From Sporodiniella umbellata (Eukaryota > Mucoromycota > Mucoromycetes > Mucorales > Rhizopodaceae), in the NCBI GenBank assembly GCA_025677835.1, contig JAIXMR010000004.1, positions 372,001-436,000 on the forward strand: DNA of 64,000 nt, written 5' to 3'. The translations under genes were made by a program, and so were the position numbers. Below the pieces are notes generated by a model, which saw only the letters and a list, made by a program, of their open reading frames with translations, was not told where the DNA came from and ran no database searches. Below, in pieces: positions 22,719 through 34,805 of this stretch. Numbering within the stretch: position 1 is the first letter of the stretch; the number at the start of each line of letters is the position of its first letter.

Positions 22719-24190
22719 ATGCAAGAGATTGAAAAGCGTGCTTCTCCTTTACCCTCAAAAGACAGCTTTACAGACAACTTTAAAGTTGAGCAAACAGCTG
22801 TCAATAGCTACGATGGTGATGATGACAACCTGTCTGTCGTGAACGAGTTCGGTCACGGCACTGGCAACTTTATGACGGCCTTTTTTAATGTAACTTGTAT
22901 TGTTGCTGGTACCGGTACACTGGGTCTTCCTCGTAAGCTAACAAGCAAAAAAAAAAAAAAAAAACAAGTCAAAGAGCACCAACTACTTACTAATCCCTAT
23001 CTTTTCTTATATAGATGCTTTTGCGTTGGGAGGGTGGCTCGGTATTCTTATCATGATGTTGGCATACTTTATGTCTGTTTACAGTGGTGTCATTTTAATC
23101 CGTTGTCTCTACTATAAACCAGGTCAGCGTCTTCATGATTATAAAGAAGTTGGAACGGCTGCATTTGGATGGGCCGGCTATTCAATTGCCTCCACGCTTC
23201 ATTTCCTCAACTTGTTTGGCTGCCCTGCACTTTATCTTGTTTTGGCTGCAAGTAATTTGAACTACCTTCTCAAAGATACCGTAAGTTTATTGTTTGTATT
23301 AATATGTACTCCTTTCTCTTAACACCTTGGTTTAGAGTGCTGCATTAAGTACTACAACTTGGACATGCATTATTGGTTCTGTTTTGCTCATTCCTTCTTT
23401 GGTTGCTAAAACTTTAAAAGAAGTTACTATCCTTTCGGCTGCTGGCGCTGTCTGCACCATCATTGCTGTCTTCATTGTTGTTGTTCAGGCACCTATGGAT
23501 CGCCACGCTAACCCTCAGCGTGAGGTTATTACAGATCCTGTTATATGGACGGGGTTTCCTTCTGCTTTAGCTACTATTGCTTTTTCTTACGGTGGTATCA
23601 ACACCTACCCTCACGTAGAACATGCGTTGAAAAAGCCTCACCAATGGAAATGGGCTGTTGCCACTGGTATGACTGCGTGTACTGCTCTTTATTTATTGAC
23701 AGCCATCCCTGGTTATTATGCTTATGGTCGTAGTACTGTATCTCCTATCTACAATGCTCTTCCTGAAGGCGCTGGAAGAATGACTGCTGTAATTGTCATG
23801 ACAATCCACGTTATTTTGGCTATCCCTATCTACACAACATCGTTCTCGTTGGAAATGGAAAAGTGGACTAATGCTACAGACGAAAGATTAGGCAAATTCA
23901 AGGCTTGGTTTGTTCGAGCCTTTATCCGTACTTGCTGTATGGCTATCCTAGTCATATTGGCCATTTTTGTTCCTTACTTTGATGATTTTATGAGTCTTGT
24001 AGGAGCATTGGCAAACTGTGGTCTTGTCTTCTTGTTACCTGTGCTGTGTTACTTAAAGCTGACTGGCGTTCGTAACAAGCCCTATTATGAATTGGCTTTC
24101 TGTGGTTTGACCCTTCTTTTGGGTGTGGTTGGTTGCGTTTTTGGTACGATTGATGCTATCAAAGCTCTTGTTATAGATTTTCACAAATAA
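22719..24190 (+). CDS. AAAP-family amino-acid transporter
   Basis: Membrane amino-acid permease of the amino acid/auxin permease family (Pfam Aa_trans), of the AVT1/vesicular-transporter type rather than AVT3/4. Exons 22719-22932, 23015-23280 and 23336-24190 give 444 residues. A short hydrophilic N-terminus of about 50 residues is followed by about 11 membrane segments. The first carries the family motif NVTCIVAGTGTLGLPHAF, split by intron 1; FSYGGINTYPHVEHALKKP is the conserved loop after TM5. Intron 1 contains a run of 18 A. Substrate and membrane (vacuole or plasma membrane) cannot be read from sequence. Confidence 0.88.
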
Positions 24191-24720
24191 TTCGTGGTCA
24201 TAAAATACACTGTTTTAATTGCCTAGTCCTTTTATTTATCGACTCCTACCTCTTTATCCTTTCTTGTAAATATATATTCAAGAGTGGAGATTTTTCTTGA
24301 AAAAATAAAACTATACAAAATACCATTTATACATTCAAACAGAACAAAACGATTGTTGTCTCCATATTAACTGATTAGAAAAAAAGGGTCTCAAATGTAA
24401 AAAAAAAAAATTCTACAACTCTGCAATATTAGTACTTAAAGCAGCCTGCTGCAGGCGACGTGTACTACTCCAAACACAGTTCGTGCCCACTTAATTAATA
24501 AGCCCAGGGCGAACCCTCATGATGTAGCTAATTGTTTTATATGTACTCAAGGATTGACGCATTGGTGTGCTTACAAGTAAATGCTAATGGTATTACAAAA
24601 AACTCAAACCCAAGCAGCTGGAAACTCTAGCCCGGCCCGAAAAGTTTTACAGTTTGTGTTTTTAGATAAAAATTCATGTTGCATTTTTATTGGCATAAAA
24701 GAGCATGACAAAAAGGGAAC
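24191..24720. other. Intergenic region between convergent transporter and RPL27
   Basis: 530 bp holding the two 3' ends, an AATAAAA-type polyadenylation signal candidate near 24303 and an A run at 24398-24410. No gene or RNA supported. Confidence 0.4.
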
Positions 24721-25463
24721 TTAGAATCTAAGCTTGCTGAAGAACCACTTGTTCTTACCGGTTTGATAGCGTTCTTCGAAAAGCTTTCTGATGACCTATA
24801 GAAAAATTTTTAGGCAAAAGTGTCTATAGCTTTAACGAAAAAGTCCTACCTTCTTGGAATCATCGCGTTGGGTGGGTTCTTTGAAAGTATCGGCAGAAAT
24901 GGTACCCTTGATTTGTTCCAATTCCAAAGCATAACTGTTTACAAAGTGAGATAAGTAAAGCATTTTTGGAACATTTGTGTTCTAATTACCGAGTGGGCAT
25001 CATGTGGTTGTAGTTAACGATCTTGACGAAAGGCTTGACCTTGGAACGCTTGGCAACCTTCTTCTTGCCCATAGACTTGGTAACCTTGAGGGGAGAACGT
25101 TCGACGCCAGCTACAACAGCGTAACCATAAGGTCTGTCCTTGGTACCTTCGTCGTGGTCTATACAAATACATCTTAATTTCTGTAAAGCTTTCAAAACAA
25201 CTGTATTTGACTTTTTGATCTTACTGCGGACAACAACGGCCTTCTTACCGGCATAACGACCTTGCAAGATGACAACAACCTAAAAGTTGATCGATTAATT
25301 AGTCTCCATTAAGCATTGTATATTTTCGCTTTTTTTTTTAAAAAATGTATTCCAGATATATCGAAACCGCATGATCTCGGTTTCTCTCTATCTAAATTCA
25401 TCCATCCATCCATTTATGTTTCGAAAAAGTACGTACTTTACCAGCCTTGATGAACTTGACCAT
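24721..25463 (-). CDS. RPL27: 60S ribosomal protein eL27
   Basis: Structural protein of the large cytosolic ribosomal subunit. Exons 25437-25463, 25225-25279, 24990-25158, 24850-24934 and 24721-24795 give 136 residues, exactly the usual eL27 length. It starts [26 protein letters not shown], continues with [14 protein letters not shown] and [15 protein letters not shown], and ends [11 protein letters not shown] as expected. The first exon is only nine codons. Four introns of 54-157 bp in such a short gene are typical of ribosomal protein genes. Codon use is strongly biased to C-ending codons, consistent with high expression. Confidence 0.97.
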
Positions 25464-25638
25464 GTTGATGATTGATTTGTAAAGGAAGAGAACGAGAGGA
25501 AATTCGAGTTTCTCCAGCCATTTCTTCCCCCTCGTCCACCCACTTGGAATCTTTTGTGGTTCCAATCTGAGTTTGAAACATGTATTTTAATGTCGAGGTA
25601 ACCAATTTTTTTACATTTCTTTTTCATTTACTAATACC

Positions 25639-27000
25639 ATGAGCCAAACTAAACGTTCACGAGCAGTATCTTCTGAATCTTTATACTATAAAAAAATTTG
25701 TTCAAACAATCATTCTCAAAATGAAGATATAGCAAACAGTGAACAAAGCCTTCCACTTAAATTTTATTTTTCTCTGGCTCTTGTACTTTCAGACGGCTAT
25801 AAACCTGAGTTGCTTAGAAGCGAGGATGCACATATATCACTTCTATACGAACATGCTTATGTGCTTTTTAATGATAAAGAAAGATTACAAAAAACAGCAG
25901 AAAAGTTACTTGGTATGGATGGTGACCATGTAACTTTTAACTCGGTACACTTTAATAAAGAACGAGATTATTTGTTTATTGTCTCAACCTTGAAGTGTTT
26001 GCACGTAAGATAAGAGTTGTAGCAATATACAAATAAATCTGGGCCTAACTGTTGAGGGCATGTAGGATAAAGAGTCCAAGACTTTTGAACTTTTAGAAAA
26101 ACTCAATATATACGAAAATGTCTTACAGCAACTACTTTTTGAAAATATAAAATTCGCAAGATTGCTACCACTAATTCACTTGCTGTATTATTCAAACGAA
26201 TTAGAAATTGTGTCTTCTCCAGAGGTAAAATACAGTTTTTTGAGCCTTATGGGTTTTTCTGTTCTTAGCTTTCATGTTTGTTTACTTACTGAAACATTAT
26301 TTTTCATTACTGGCAGGTGTTCTACATTACAGATGAAGAGGAGTTAAAGAACGAAAATAGTGAATCCTCCGTATATGATATGTCACAGAACGTTTTTCTA
26401 TTAGAAGATGATAATCCTATAAATCTACCCAAGCAAAAGACAGAAGTCGATGAAGGCAAACCTACTGAGGAGCAGTTTAGCGTTTTAGATGATAAACCAG
26501 AGTCTAACAAACTAGAGTCTAATAAAACGCAGTCAGCTAATGTCAAACCAAACTATCTTGATTTAACTCTACCGGAGCTCAAGGTACATAATTTATGCTT
26601 GCTGCAGATACTCTATATTTTTTTTAACAAGCTTGTGTTTCTCCGCAGGCATTGCTAAAAAAATATGGATACAAAGGGTCCAATAGTAGAAAACAAATCA
26701 TTGAAAAGCTGGACAATATATGGTCTTCTGTTAGTACGGTTGCACCTCAGGTTCAACCATATAATCCTCCTAGCGAAGTAAAAGCCAATATCGTTCGATG
26801 TGTCAAACTTGGCAATCCTGAAATGTGGTCAAAGATGGTGAATTATCAGGTCCAAAGTCAAAAATAAAAGATGACGTAAAAGGAAACCGTTCGTTGACTT
26901 TATTTAATAGCAAGTTGATTTGGATGAATGCTCGCAAAAGCTAAACTGCAAAAAAAGCGAATTGCGGCCATTTTTGGATGAACATGTAAGCAAGCTTTAA
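25639..27000 (+). CDS. SLX4: SLX4-like structure-specific endonuclease subunit
   Basis: Slx4 is the scaffold that activates the Slx1 nuclease on branched DNA. Exons 25639-26004, 26066-26224, 26317-26583, 26649-26849 and 26911-27000 give 360 residues. The key evidence is LPELKALLKKYGYKGSNSRKQ (about residues 260-285), the SAP-like motif before the Slx1-binding domain of Slx4, followed by IIEKLDNIWSSV and a C-terminal helical domain ending SELRPFLDEHVSKL. The Ser/Glu-rich linker (260 region upstream) is poorly conserved in this family. It is shorter than most Slx4 proteins and the N-terminal 170 residues match nothing I recognise. Donor of the last intron (GTCCAA) is atypical. Divergent from RPL27 across 175 bp. 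Confidence 0.6.
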
Positions 27001-27825
27001 CTTATAAATACGAAGGGTTTTGATTTTATTTCATGTAAAATACAAGGGCTGTTTAACCTCCAACAAGGCGCCAAAAAACAAAAAAAAATGACTGGTTCAG
27101 CTTTACGTTTTTGACTAAGTGACCAAAATTCGCGAGTAAAAGTCGGTAAAAAAGTTTAACCCACTAAGGTGCTCAAAAAAAAAAGAACAAGAAAAAACAT
27201 ATTCTCTGTAAATAAACAAGTACCTTTTAAAAGACTAACCTATAGTTTACCAAACCTTGACGAATTGGTTCCAATATAGGCACAACAAAGCTCTACAGAT
27301 CATAGACTACAAAAAAAAATGCCCCTACCTCTGTTGTAGCTTTGTGTTGTTTATTGGACAACTACAGATTTCTTTACTCTTTAACAAAGATGATATTTTA
27401 GTTGTATTTTATGTGTGTCTTGGATACCTTTAGAGCCAAATAAATGCAGTGTGCAAACTTACAAAGAATAAACGTAAAAAAAACATCATTCTCATTGATA
27501 CTTTTGTTTTCAGAAACAGATAGCTGCATGGTGACATCGAGCGAGACGAAAAAACAAGCCAACTTTGCGATGTATCTTGGGAAGCTGTATGAAAAGTACA
27601 GTGTTCTCGCTAAACTTTTTCTTGAAAAAATATTTTCATCACTTCAGTTTGCTAAAAAAAAAAGAGTCCTTTCCAGAGGGACGATCATTCAAAATCGTTT
27701 AAGAGGAGTAAGGCTTCAGACATAGCTATTTTTTGCTGTCTGTTCCAAAAAGGGTTTAGATTGTAATGAGAACTTATTTAAAACAAGCCCTGGTAGCTTT
27801 CTTGTATTTTACATAATTTTTCCAT
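27001..27825. other. Intergenic DNA
   Basis: 825 bp. The 93-codon frame at 27444-27725 has no recognisable family and lies over A-rich sequence; not called. Otherwise only A/T runs. Confidence 0.4.
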
Positions 27826-29874
27826 ATGAGTACCGATGACATAGAGAGCACCATTGTACAAATTGCTCAGCAGCATCTTGTGCAGGACTCTCAAGATCCA
27901 GCACACTGCAACACGACAGACATACCTTACCATTTGCCCGGAGCAGCCATTACTCATGATATTTATAACCATGCAAACAGCATAGCACAAAGTTATTCAG
28001 GCGTTCAAAGATCTAAATCGTCGCAATCTTTACCCACTCTATCCAAGGAAAACAACGGGGAAGACCCTATTTTTGAGCATTTGGACAAGCCGGGTGGCTT
28101 TAGAAGATTCCATGTTGACCAACAACACGCTTTGGCTCAACAGGATTTGAACAGCGCGGTGAGTGAAAATCCGGCGTTTCAAGAGTTGTTTCGACCTGAT
28201 TCCATCTGCTCAACAGAATCGCTTCAAGAATATACTACTGGTTTATTTAAACCTTCAAGCAGTCAAGCGCCTCCCCCTCGCACACGGCATTTTTTGGAGC
28301 ATTTAGCAATTACCTCAGCTATTAACCAATTTGCGGGAGAAAACTTATCTGACTCAGAAACAGAATCATCAGAGCCGTCAGAAACAACTCAGTTGCTACC
28401 AAGGAATAAACGACTGAAACCAAAAAAAGCGGCACCAAAAGTAAATGTGACCAAAACAGTATTTTTGCTCTTCAAAGCATTTATAGGCAGCGGTATTTTG
28501 TTTCTGCCTAAGGCCTTTTCAAATGGTGGCTTAATATTCTCGATAATATCTATGTGGGCAATGGGAGGAGTTTCACTTTATTGTTTTTTACTTTTGTTAG
28601 AGTGTAAAAACCATTATACTGGTAGTTATGGTGATATTGGAGGAAGCTTGTTTGGTCCTTGGATGAGACGAACCGTTCTATTTTCGATAGCTATATCACA
28701 GGTACGAAGTTGTATTCTAGGTTTTTTTTAATAGGCATAAACTTGTATATATTATATACAGTGTATTATGTGTCTTTTTATCTTGCTATTATTTACTACT
28801 TTTTGTTTTTTTACCTAGATGGGGTTTATGTGTGGAGGAACAGTTTTTATTGTACAAAATGTGATAGAAGCAGTTCAATCTTTAAGCGGAAATACAATCA
28901 ACCTCGATCCTCGTGCTTTGTTTTTGTTACTAATAGTTTTGATAATGCCTCTCGTTTTGATTCGGAATATCGCCAAACTCTCACCAACCGCGTTGCTTTC
29001 AGATGCTTTAATTGTTTTTGGTTTGCTAGTATTACTAGCATACGACTTTTTCAAAATACTTGCACCATTGAAGAGTGCGCCTCATAGCGGACCAAACATG
29101 GAATGGACATTTAATAGTGTCAGCTATTCTGTCTTTATCGGAACAGCTGTATATTCCTTTGAGGGGATAGGTTTGTTAATTTTTTTGTTCTCAATACAAA
29201 ACTAAACGCATATGTCGACAGGTTTGGTTATTCCTATTAGAGATTCGATGGAGCAACCAGAAAAGTTTCCAATGGTTCTATCAAGTGTGATGTTTTGCGT
29301 TGCTTTTACCTTGTGTGCTGTTGGATCCCTTGGCTATATCGCTTTTGGCGACCAGGTACACACAATTGCACTACTCAATTTACCCCATGGAAATCTACCT
29401 AGCTTTATTCAGCTTGGGTATGGTGTTGCCGTTTTGCTCTCCAATGTCTTAACCTTGTTCCCAACGATTCGAATTATTGAACATGCGTTATTTGGAGACC
29501 TTACCGGAAAGCACAGCTTGTTCATCAAATGGCAAAAAAATACATTGCGTTTTGCTATTGTTATAATAGGAACTCTCATTGCATGGCTTGGAGCCAATGA
29601 TCTGGACAAGTTCATTAGTATTATTGGCTCAGTCTGTTGCTGTAAGTTATTTACACTTGGGCTCCTTTTTTTTTTTTTAGAAAAAGGGATTTACTTATTT
29701 ATTTTGTGATGTGTAGGCCCTCTTTCTTTGATATTCCCCCCGTTGTTTCACTTACGCCTTCCCAACACAAACGGTACTTCGCGTTGGATAGATATGATTC
29801 TGGTAGCCTTTGGGACCTCAGTTATGCTATTTACTTTCTACAATACAACAAAGCAGTGGGCAGAACAGGGCTAA
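27826..29874 (+). CDS. AVT3: AVT3/AVT4-like vacuolar amino-acid transporter, intact paralogue
   Basis: Second AAAP transporter of the Avt3/Avt4 type, paralogous to the gene at 3670-5862. Exons 27826-28701, 28819-29170, 29222-29641 and 29717-29874 give 601 residues in one clean frame. The long N-terminus shares LPGGAAITHDIY and GGFRRFHV with the paralogue, including the gap before the first membrane segment (TKTVFLLFKAFIGSGILFLPKA). The YGDIGGSLFG, FVG/FIGTAVYSFEGIGLVIPI and DLDKFISIIGSVCC blocks are shared. Intron positions 1 and 2 match the paralogue; intron 3 is absent there. The predicted role is amino-acid export from the vacuole. Confidence 0.9.
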
Positions 29875-30269
29875 ACCAGTAATTATACTTATTGTACAAA
29901 AAAGTCATATTGTTAGTTAAACAGAACGCTGTGAAGTCGAAAAATAAAATGTAGATGCTTTTAAAAAAAAAACGAAGAGAAAAAGGGCGATAAAAAACAT
30001 AGTACAGATCAGTAATAGACGAAGAAGAAAGCATTTGTTAGTTACTGAAAAATGATCTGCCATTATGACTTCTATTTTTGTCTGTATTTTTTACTTCTTA
30101 GTCTTCTGCCAGCTCCTGTATACTCTTGTTTTAAAAGAGTTTGTAAGAAGCTAGCTTTAAGACCAAAGGGAAATATTAATTACCGCACACGGATTTCTAA
30201 AGCGGGAGACTAAAGAAATGAAGGGGCTTTTCTTTTTAGGCAACTCCAAATCGGCATCGTAAAAGATTC
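29875..30269. other. Interval before DOT1, possibly an upstream exon
   Basis: 395 bp. A strong acceptor-like sequence (pyrimidine run then AG) ends at 30240, in frame with the DOT1 start exon, so a 5' UTR intron or a further upstream exon is possible. A donor near 30148 would join a hydrophobic reading frame starting at about 30064, which looks wrong for a nuclear protein; it is not included. Confidence 0.35.
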
Positions 30270-31741
30270 ATGACAGGCACAGCATCTTTCTCCAGCAAGA
30301 GGAAGCTTTCAATAGACTCTTTAACCCTAAAAAAAATACCTAAGGTTTCTCTTTGCTTAACAAGCTCAGAAAGTGCTGTGTTGAAAGAAATTTCGTCTTA
30401 CAAATCTTGTAAGATTCGAAAAAGATTAAACAAACGATGAGATTCTAATGTACTGTAACGAGTAGGCTTCGAAGAGCTTTCTGAAGACTTTAAAAAAGAA
30501 CACATTACACTAGAATACCCCGGAATTGTAAAACCTGAAGAGTAAATACATTGTCCGTTCCAAAAAATGAGCCAAAACAAAACTGTTGACTTTTCGCTCA
30601 GATTTTTACTGCTAAAACCTTGTAACGACAAAAAGCTAGATGAATATCACCCTGTTGTGGACTTGATTCGGAGTATTAATCTTATGCTGAAGCACTGTCT
30701 CGTCTTTGAAGAGCAAAACCAGTTACGAGGCATAGTGTCTAAGCTAAAGAAATACAACGATAGTTGTTTTTTAAAGGGATTTAAAGAGGCTGTTGTGACT
30801 TTCAATTATGTAATGCGGAATGCCCGAGAATCGAGAAGAATAAAGAAATGTCTGGTGAAGGTTGATAGTCCGGATTATGACCTGACCTGTCATATACTAC
30901 ATCAGATTTATAGTCGAACTGTAGCATGGAGAGTGGACGTTTTAAAAAACTATATGCGTAAGGTGTTTTTCTTTTACCGTTTCTTTCAAGAAGCCGATAA
31001 GAAAAAACTTTCATTACTGTATGGTTTTTAACAAAAAAGTAGCTTTCTCAGATCAAGTATATGGGGAGATCTTCCCTCCTTTGGTGAATGATATCATCTC
31101 CAAAACAAGGCTACAACCTGACAACGTGTTCATGGATCTCGGATGTGGAATAGGAAACGTTGTCCTTCAAGTTGCTGCACAAACAAAATGTGACGCCTAT
31201 GGTATAGAGATTATGACTACACCTTGCAAGTTGGCAAAGAGACAATTGAAAGAATATGCTGCACGAATGAAGTAACTTCCTGATACTGTACATATGGTAT
31301 ATTTAATATCTAATTGACTTTCTTCCTTATTTCAAAAACACACAAAAAACAAACAAACTAAGAGCTTGGTGCCTTCCCACAGGGAGAATTTGGTTTTTGG
31401 AGGCTGACTTCCTGAAGGCTTGTAAAGAAGAACTTGAATCGGTCTTTAGCAACTGTGATGTTATTCTCATTAATAATCACTCGTTTCAACCAGCTACAAA
31501 TCACGCATTGGTTTTGCTATTCTCAAGATTACGAGAAGGTACTCGAATTGTATCTTTAAGCTCTTTTGTTCCCAAAAATCATACCCTTAATCAACGAACG
31601 ATTATAATGCCAGAGACCATTCTTGAGGTGGAGAAGTTCGAATACAAAAAAGGTTGGGTGAGTTGGACTAGTAATAGTGGATCTTATTATATAGCTACTG
31701 TCAATCGATCTAGACTGTCATCTTGGGATCAGTCAAAATAA
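30270..31741 (+). CDS. DOT1: DOT1-type histone H3 Lys79 methyltransferase
   Basis: Dot1 methylates H3K79 on the nucleosome surface using SAM. Exons 30270-30408, 30466-30541, 30602-30957, 31040-31271 and 31363-31741 give 393 residues. Catalytic-domain blocks in order: LEYPG...EEFLLLKP, AFSDQVYGEIFPP, the SAM-binding motif FMDLGCGIGNVVLQVA, YGIEIM, the LEADFL block and VILINNHSF, then TRIVSLSSF. The two upstream exons were recovered because LEYPG and the EEFLLLKP strand sit on either side of a 60 bp intron; the in-frame ATG at 30567 lies inside that intron and is not the start. The N-terminus is short and basic (SSKRKLS), replacing the long tail of yeast Dot1. The start at 30270 is the first in-frame ATG after an acceptor-like site. 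Confidence 0.88.
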
Positions 31742-31832
31742 TATATACTTCTATTTATCTACATATGTCTGTTTGCTTATAGTTCATACTCCTTTTTTTA
31801 AAAAAAAAAATATTGAAAACATAATTTATTGT

Positions 31833-32355
31833 CTATTTTTTGGATTTTGCCTCCATTTGTGCCATTTTTTCACTGGTCACCTTTTTAATTTTCTCTCTTT
31901 CGGCTTCAGCAGGTCTTAAACGCCATCCGCGCATTTTACGCATAGCAGTCTTAAAGCCAAGTTCATGCTCTTGTCTATCCAAATCGGTCCATTCGGGTTC
32001 CTTTGGCCAAGTAAATGTCTCATCTAAGGTGATAATGGCTTTTTTGTATGCTGGTTGGCTTATTTTTTTTAATCCTCTAGCTCCTTTTTTGTAAGTAGCT
32101 GCATAGTTCATGGTGCGTACTTCTTGAACATTTGCACCGTATATATTTGTTAAGTAAGAGTGAATGTCAAATTTATTGCAGCTGGGTGGAACTCGGAAAG
32201 CAACCTGATTGGGTTGGAGATTGGTTGATCTCACCATCTTAAATATGATGTTAGGTAGGTAAACCTTGTCTAAATACTCAATTAGAATCTTCAAGAAGCA
32301 AAAACAAGCTATTTTTTAATGATTTACTAAGGCCTTGACGAAATTGAGATGCCAT
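31833..32355 (-). CDS. MRPL23: Mitochondrial ribosomal protein uL23m
   Basis: Mitochondrial large-subunit protein of the uL23 family (yeast Mrp20, human MRPL23), near the exit tunnel. Exons 32328-32355 and 31833-32269 give 154 residues. The short first exon encodes MASQFRQGL; the conserved part begins KVYLPNIIFKMVR and includes VAFRVPPSCNKFDI, YLTNIYGANVQEVRTMNY and the C-terminal WPKEPEWTDL region. It converges on DOT1 with about 90 bp between the stops. Confidence 0.88.
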
Positions 32356-33131
32356 TTTTTAGATAAATGCTGTCAAGCAAAAAAAAAAAAAAGGAAAAAA
32401 AAGTAGGGCAAGGGCAATGGATTTTTTTCAAGAGCAAGTCACAGCTAGTGACTGAAAAACACAGAAATCGATTCACCTAAAAAGCTTAGTGTTGCAGCCC
32501 CAATGACCATCGGTTTGCGGTTAACTATAATACCCGAGGTTTTTACCTCTTAGTAAATAGAGATTTGACTGTTTGTTAAATCTCCATTTCACTAACTTTT
32601 TCTTTACCAGGAATACGCTTTAAACTCCTCTAAAGATAAAATAACAGTACATTTAGCTCGAATTCTTTGTGCTAAAAAAAAACAACAAGTCTTGTCGATC
32701 AATACTACCTGGTTGTTTATTCGAAAATATGTCTTATTTTTAGAATGATTTGGATTTTATGCTTTGTTATTTTTACTGTTAGATGACCTTCGAAAGAGAT
32801 TTTGGTGTTATCATAGGTATATTTGATACATTAGCAGCTTAAATTCCATATTTAGTTTATTTAAAAAAGGCTTTACAAATCGTTTTCAACAAGAATGTTT
32901 CTTTTTCCTTGATTGAGTTTGGTTTTAAGTAAACCACAAAAAGAAAGATTGCTTTCGGAGTAAGTTTAGAGTTGAAAACAACATTGGCAACCATTATGTA
33001 ACATTATGATAATTCCGAAAAAGGTACAAGCTCGACCTCCTTTGTGATTGGATATCGCCAAGTACAATGAAAAAAAAAATGAAGAAAATTTTTGACAGCC
33101 TTTCTTAGTTTTCTTTTCTATATGCGCTGAT
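32356..33131. other. Intergenic DNA between divergent MRPL23 and TPC1
   Basis: 776 bp of AT-rich sequence with A runs at 32381-32393 and 33069-33079. It must hold both promoters; no further feature is recognised. Confidence 0.4.
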
Positions 33132-34390
33132 ATGCCATCTCATATCACCAGTTCCAAACTAAATGCCAACGAAACCGCATTATGTGGTGGTTTAGCAGGC
33201 ATTGTAACAAGGTAGCTTGCTCTTTTAATTTTTTTTCCCAGCCATTAACAACAACATTCTATAACAGATTTGCTATTTCCCCTTTAGATGTTATAAAAAT
33301 CAGATTGCAACTTCAATCACAGCTGGTTTCGACGAGATCTTTATTTACCAAAGGAAACGAAAAATACTCTGGAGTTTTGCACTCTTGTAAAACTATTATT
33401 CAAGAAGAAGGATTTAGGGTAGACCGAATACATTAACAGCTGCTCATCAGAGAGACTAATATATGGCTATGTAAAATGTAGGGCCTTTACAAAGGAAATG
33501 TAGCTGCCGGGTATCTTTATCTCACATATGGGATGTCGCAGTTTTATGCATACTATCATATGAACACCTTTATGGAAAATGTAAGAAGAAAAGTTTTTTA
33601 TTACTTTTACTTACGTCTCAGCATGTATCCATGGCCCCATCGTTAAAACCGTTCATATCGGGAATGGTAGCTGGTAGCTTTTCTACGGCCGTCACATATC
33701 CGTTTGATCTGTTACGTACTCGGTTTGCAATACAAGGGGAAAAAAAGGTAACATATAAAGACGGTATCCTTCTCTTGGTTTTTTTAACCGATTATACTCT
33801 CTCAATCAAAGGTTTACAACAGTATGGTTCATGCTGTTAGAGATATTTATGGCAAAGAAGGCCTTAAAGGCTTTTATCGAGGACTTGGATCTTCAATTGT
33901 ACAGATTATGCCTTACATGGGCTTGATGTTTTTTACATATGAAGGTTTATGCACAACGATACAAAAATTGAAGGTAGTTGAGAGGGTCATTATATCTCGC
34001 TAAAAGAAACTATAGGGCAAAGAAGATACAGATAGGCTTGACAAGACGGATGATATGATTTGTGGATCACTGTCTGGAATTATCAGCAAAGCTGGAATAT
34101 TTCCTCTGGATGTGATTCGGAAACGGTTACAGGTACAGGGACCGTACGTATCTCAGTACATAGTCTCTTCCATTCCAGTATACTCTAAGCAAAGCTCTGT
34201 CATATCACTGATAAAAAGTATTGTCAAAACAGAGGGCTTTTGGTCGCTTTATAAGGGAATTACACCCAGTTTATTAAAGGCTGGTCCTTCTGGTGCTGTT
34301 TACTTTTTAGCATTCGAGGTATCAAAGGATTTGATGTCGAATTTGAAGGACAAAAACTATTATCTAGATACTTCTATTTTAAGTACTTGA
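33132..34390 (+). CDS. TPC1: Mitochondrial thiamine pyrophosphate carrier
   Basis: Mitochondrial carrier family (SLC25) protein that imports thiamine pyrophosphate into the matrix. Exons 33132-33211, 33268-33418, 33482-33580, 33622-33747, 33812-33973 and 34016-34390 give 330 residues. The three carrier signatures are present: PLDVIKIRLQ, PFDLLRTRFA and PLDVIRKRLQ, each followed by a G-containing LYKG/FYRG/LYKG motif. The TPC1-type signature is the pair GLYKGN...TYGMSQFY and the third-repeat PLDVIRKRLQVQGP. Two introns are very short (41 and 42 bp). No cleavable presequence, as usual for the family. Confidence 0.88.
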
Positions 34391-34640
34391 AAAATATACC
34401 CTTTGTAGAAATTTAATAAATTCAAGACTCTTTATTGCATATCAACAATACAGCAAACATTTCTTTTTGTATTCAATGAACTAGAGACTTAACAAAAAGT
34501 GAAAGGTCTTTGGGAATTTAATTTCAAACTATGAACCGATGGTAACAAAACAAATTTAGGAACCACAAAGAATCATAACTGCCATTCGAGAATACTTTCT
34601 TTGTTTTTGCTAGAGATGAGCCTATGTAAGAGGTATTAAA

Positions 34641-34805
34641 ATGAAAACTAGTGACGGTAACGACCCAAAAATTCCTCCTGGTCTTATGCAATACAGCGAT
34701 GCTATAACTCTTTTTTGTTCCTTTTGGTCACTTTTTGAGCATGTGGTAAACTGTTGGAAACATTTGTTTTCGTCTAAATTTAAAAATGCCAAGTCAAACC
34801 AATGA
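34641..34805 (+). CDS. Small hypothetical ORF, 54 residues
   Basis: Short frame with a hydrophilic N-terminus (GNDPKIPPG), a hydrophobic central segment (ITLFCSFWSLFEHVV) and a basic C-terminus. The composition is more protein-like than neighbouring frames, so it may be a small membrane protein or a single exon. No family is recognised and the start is simply the first ATG. Low confidence. Confidence 0.2.
   Translation: MKTSDGNDPKIPPGLMQYSDAITLFCSFWSLFEHVVNCWKHLFSSKFKNAKSNQ

Noticed and set aside
30567..30601. ATG at 30567 as start of DOT1
   Set aside because: It lies inside an intron; joining the upstream exon restores the conserved Dot1 core in frame.
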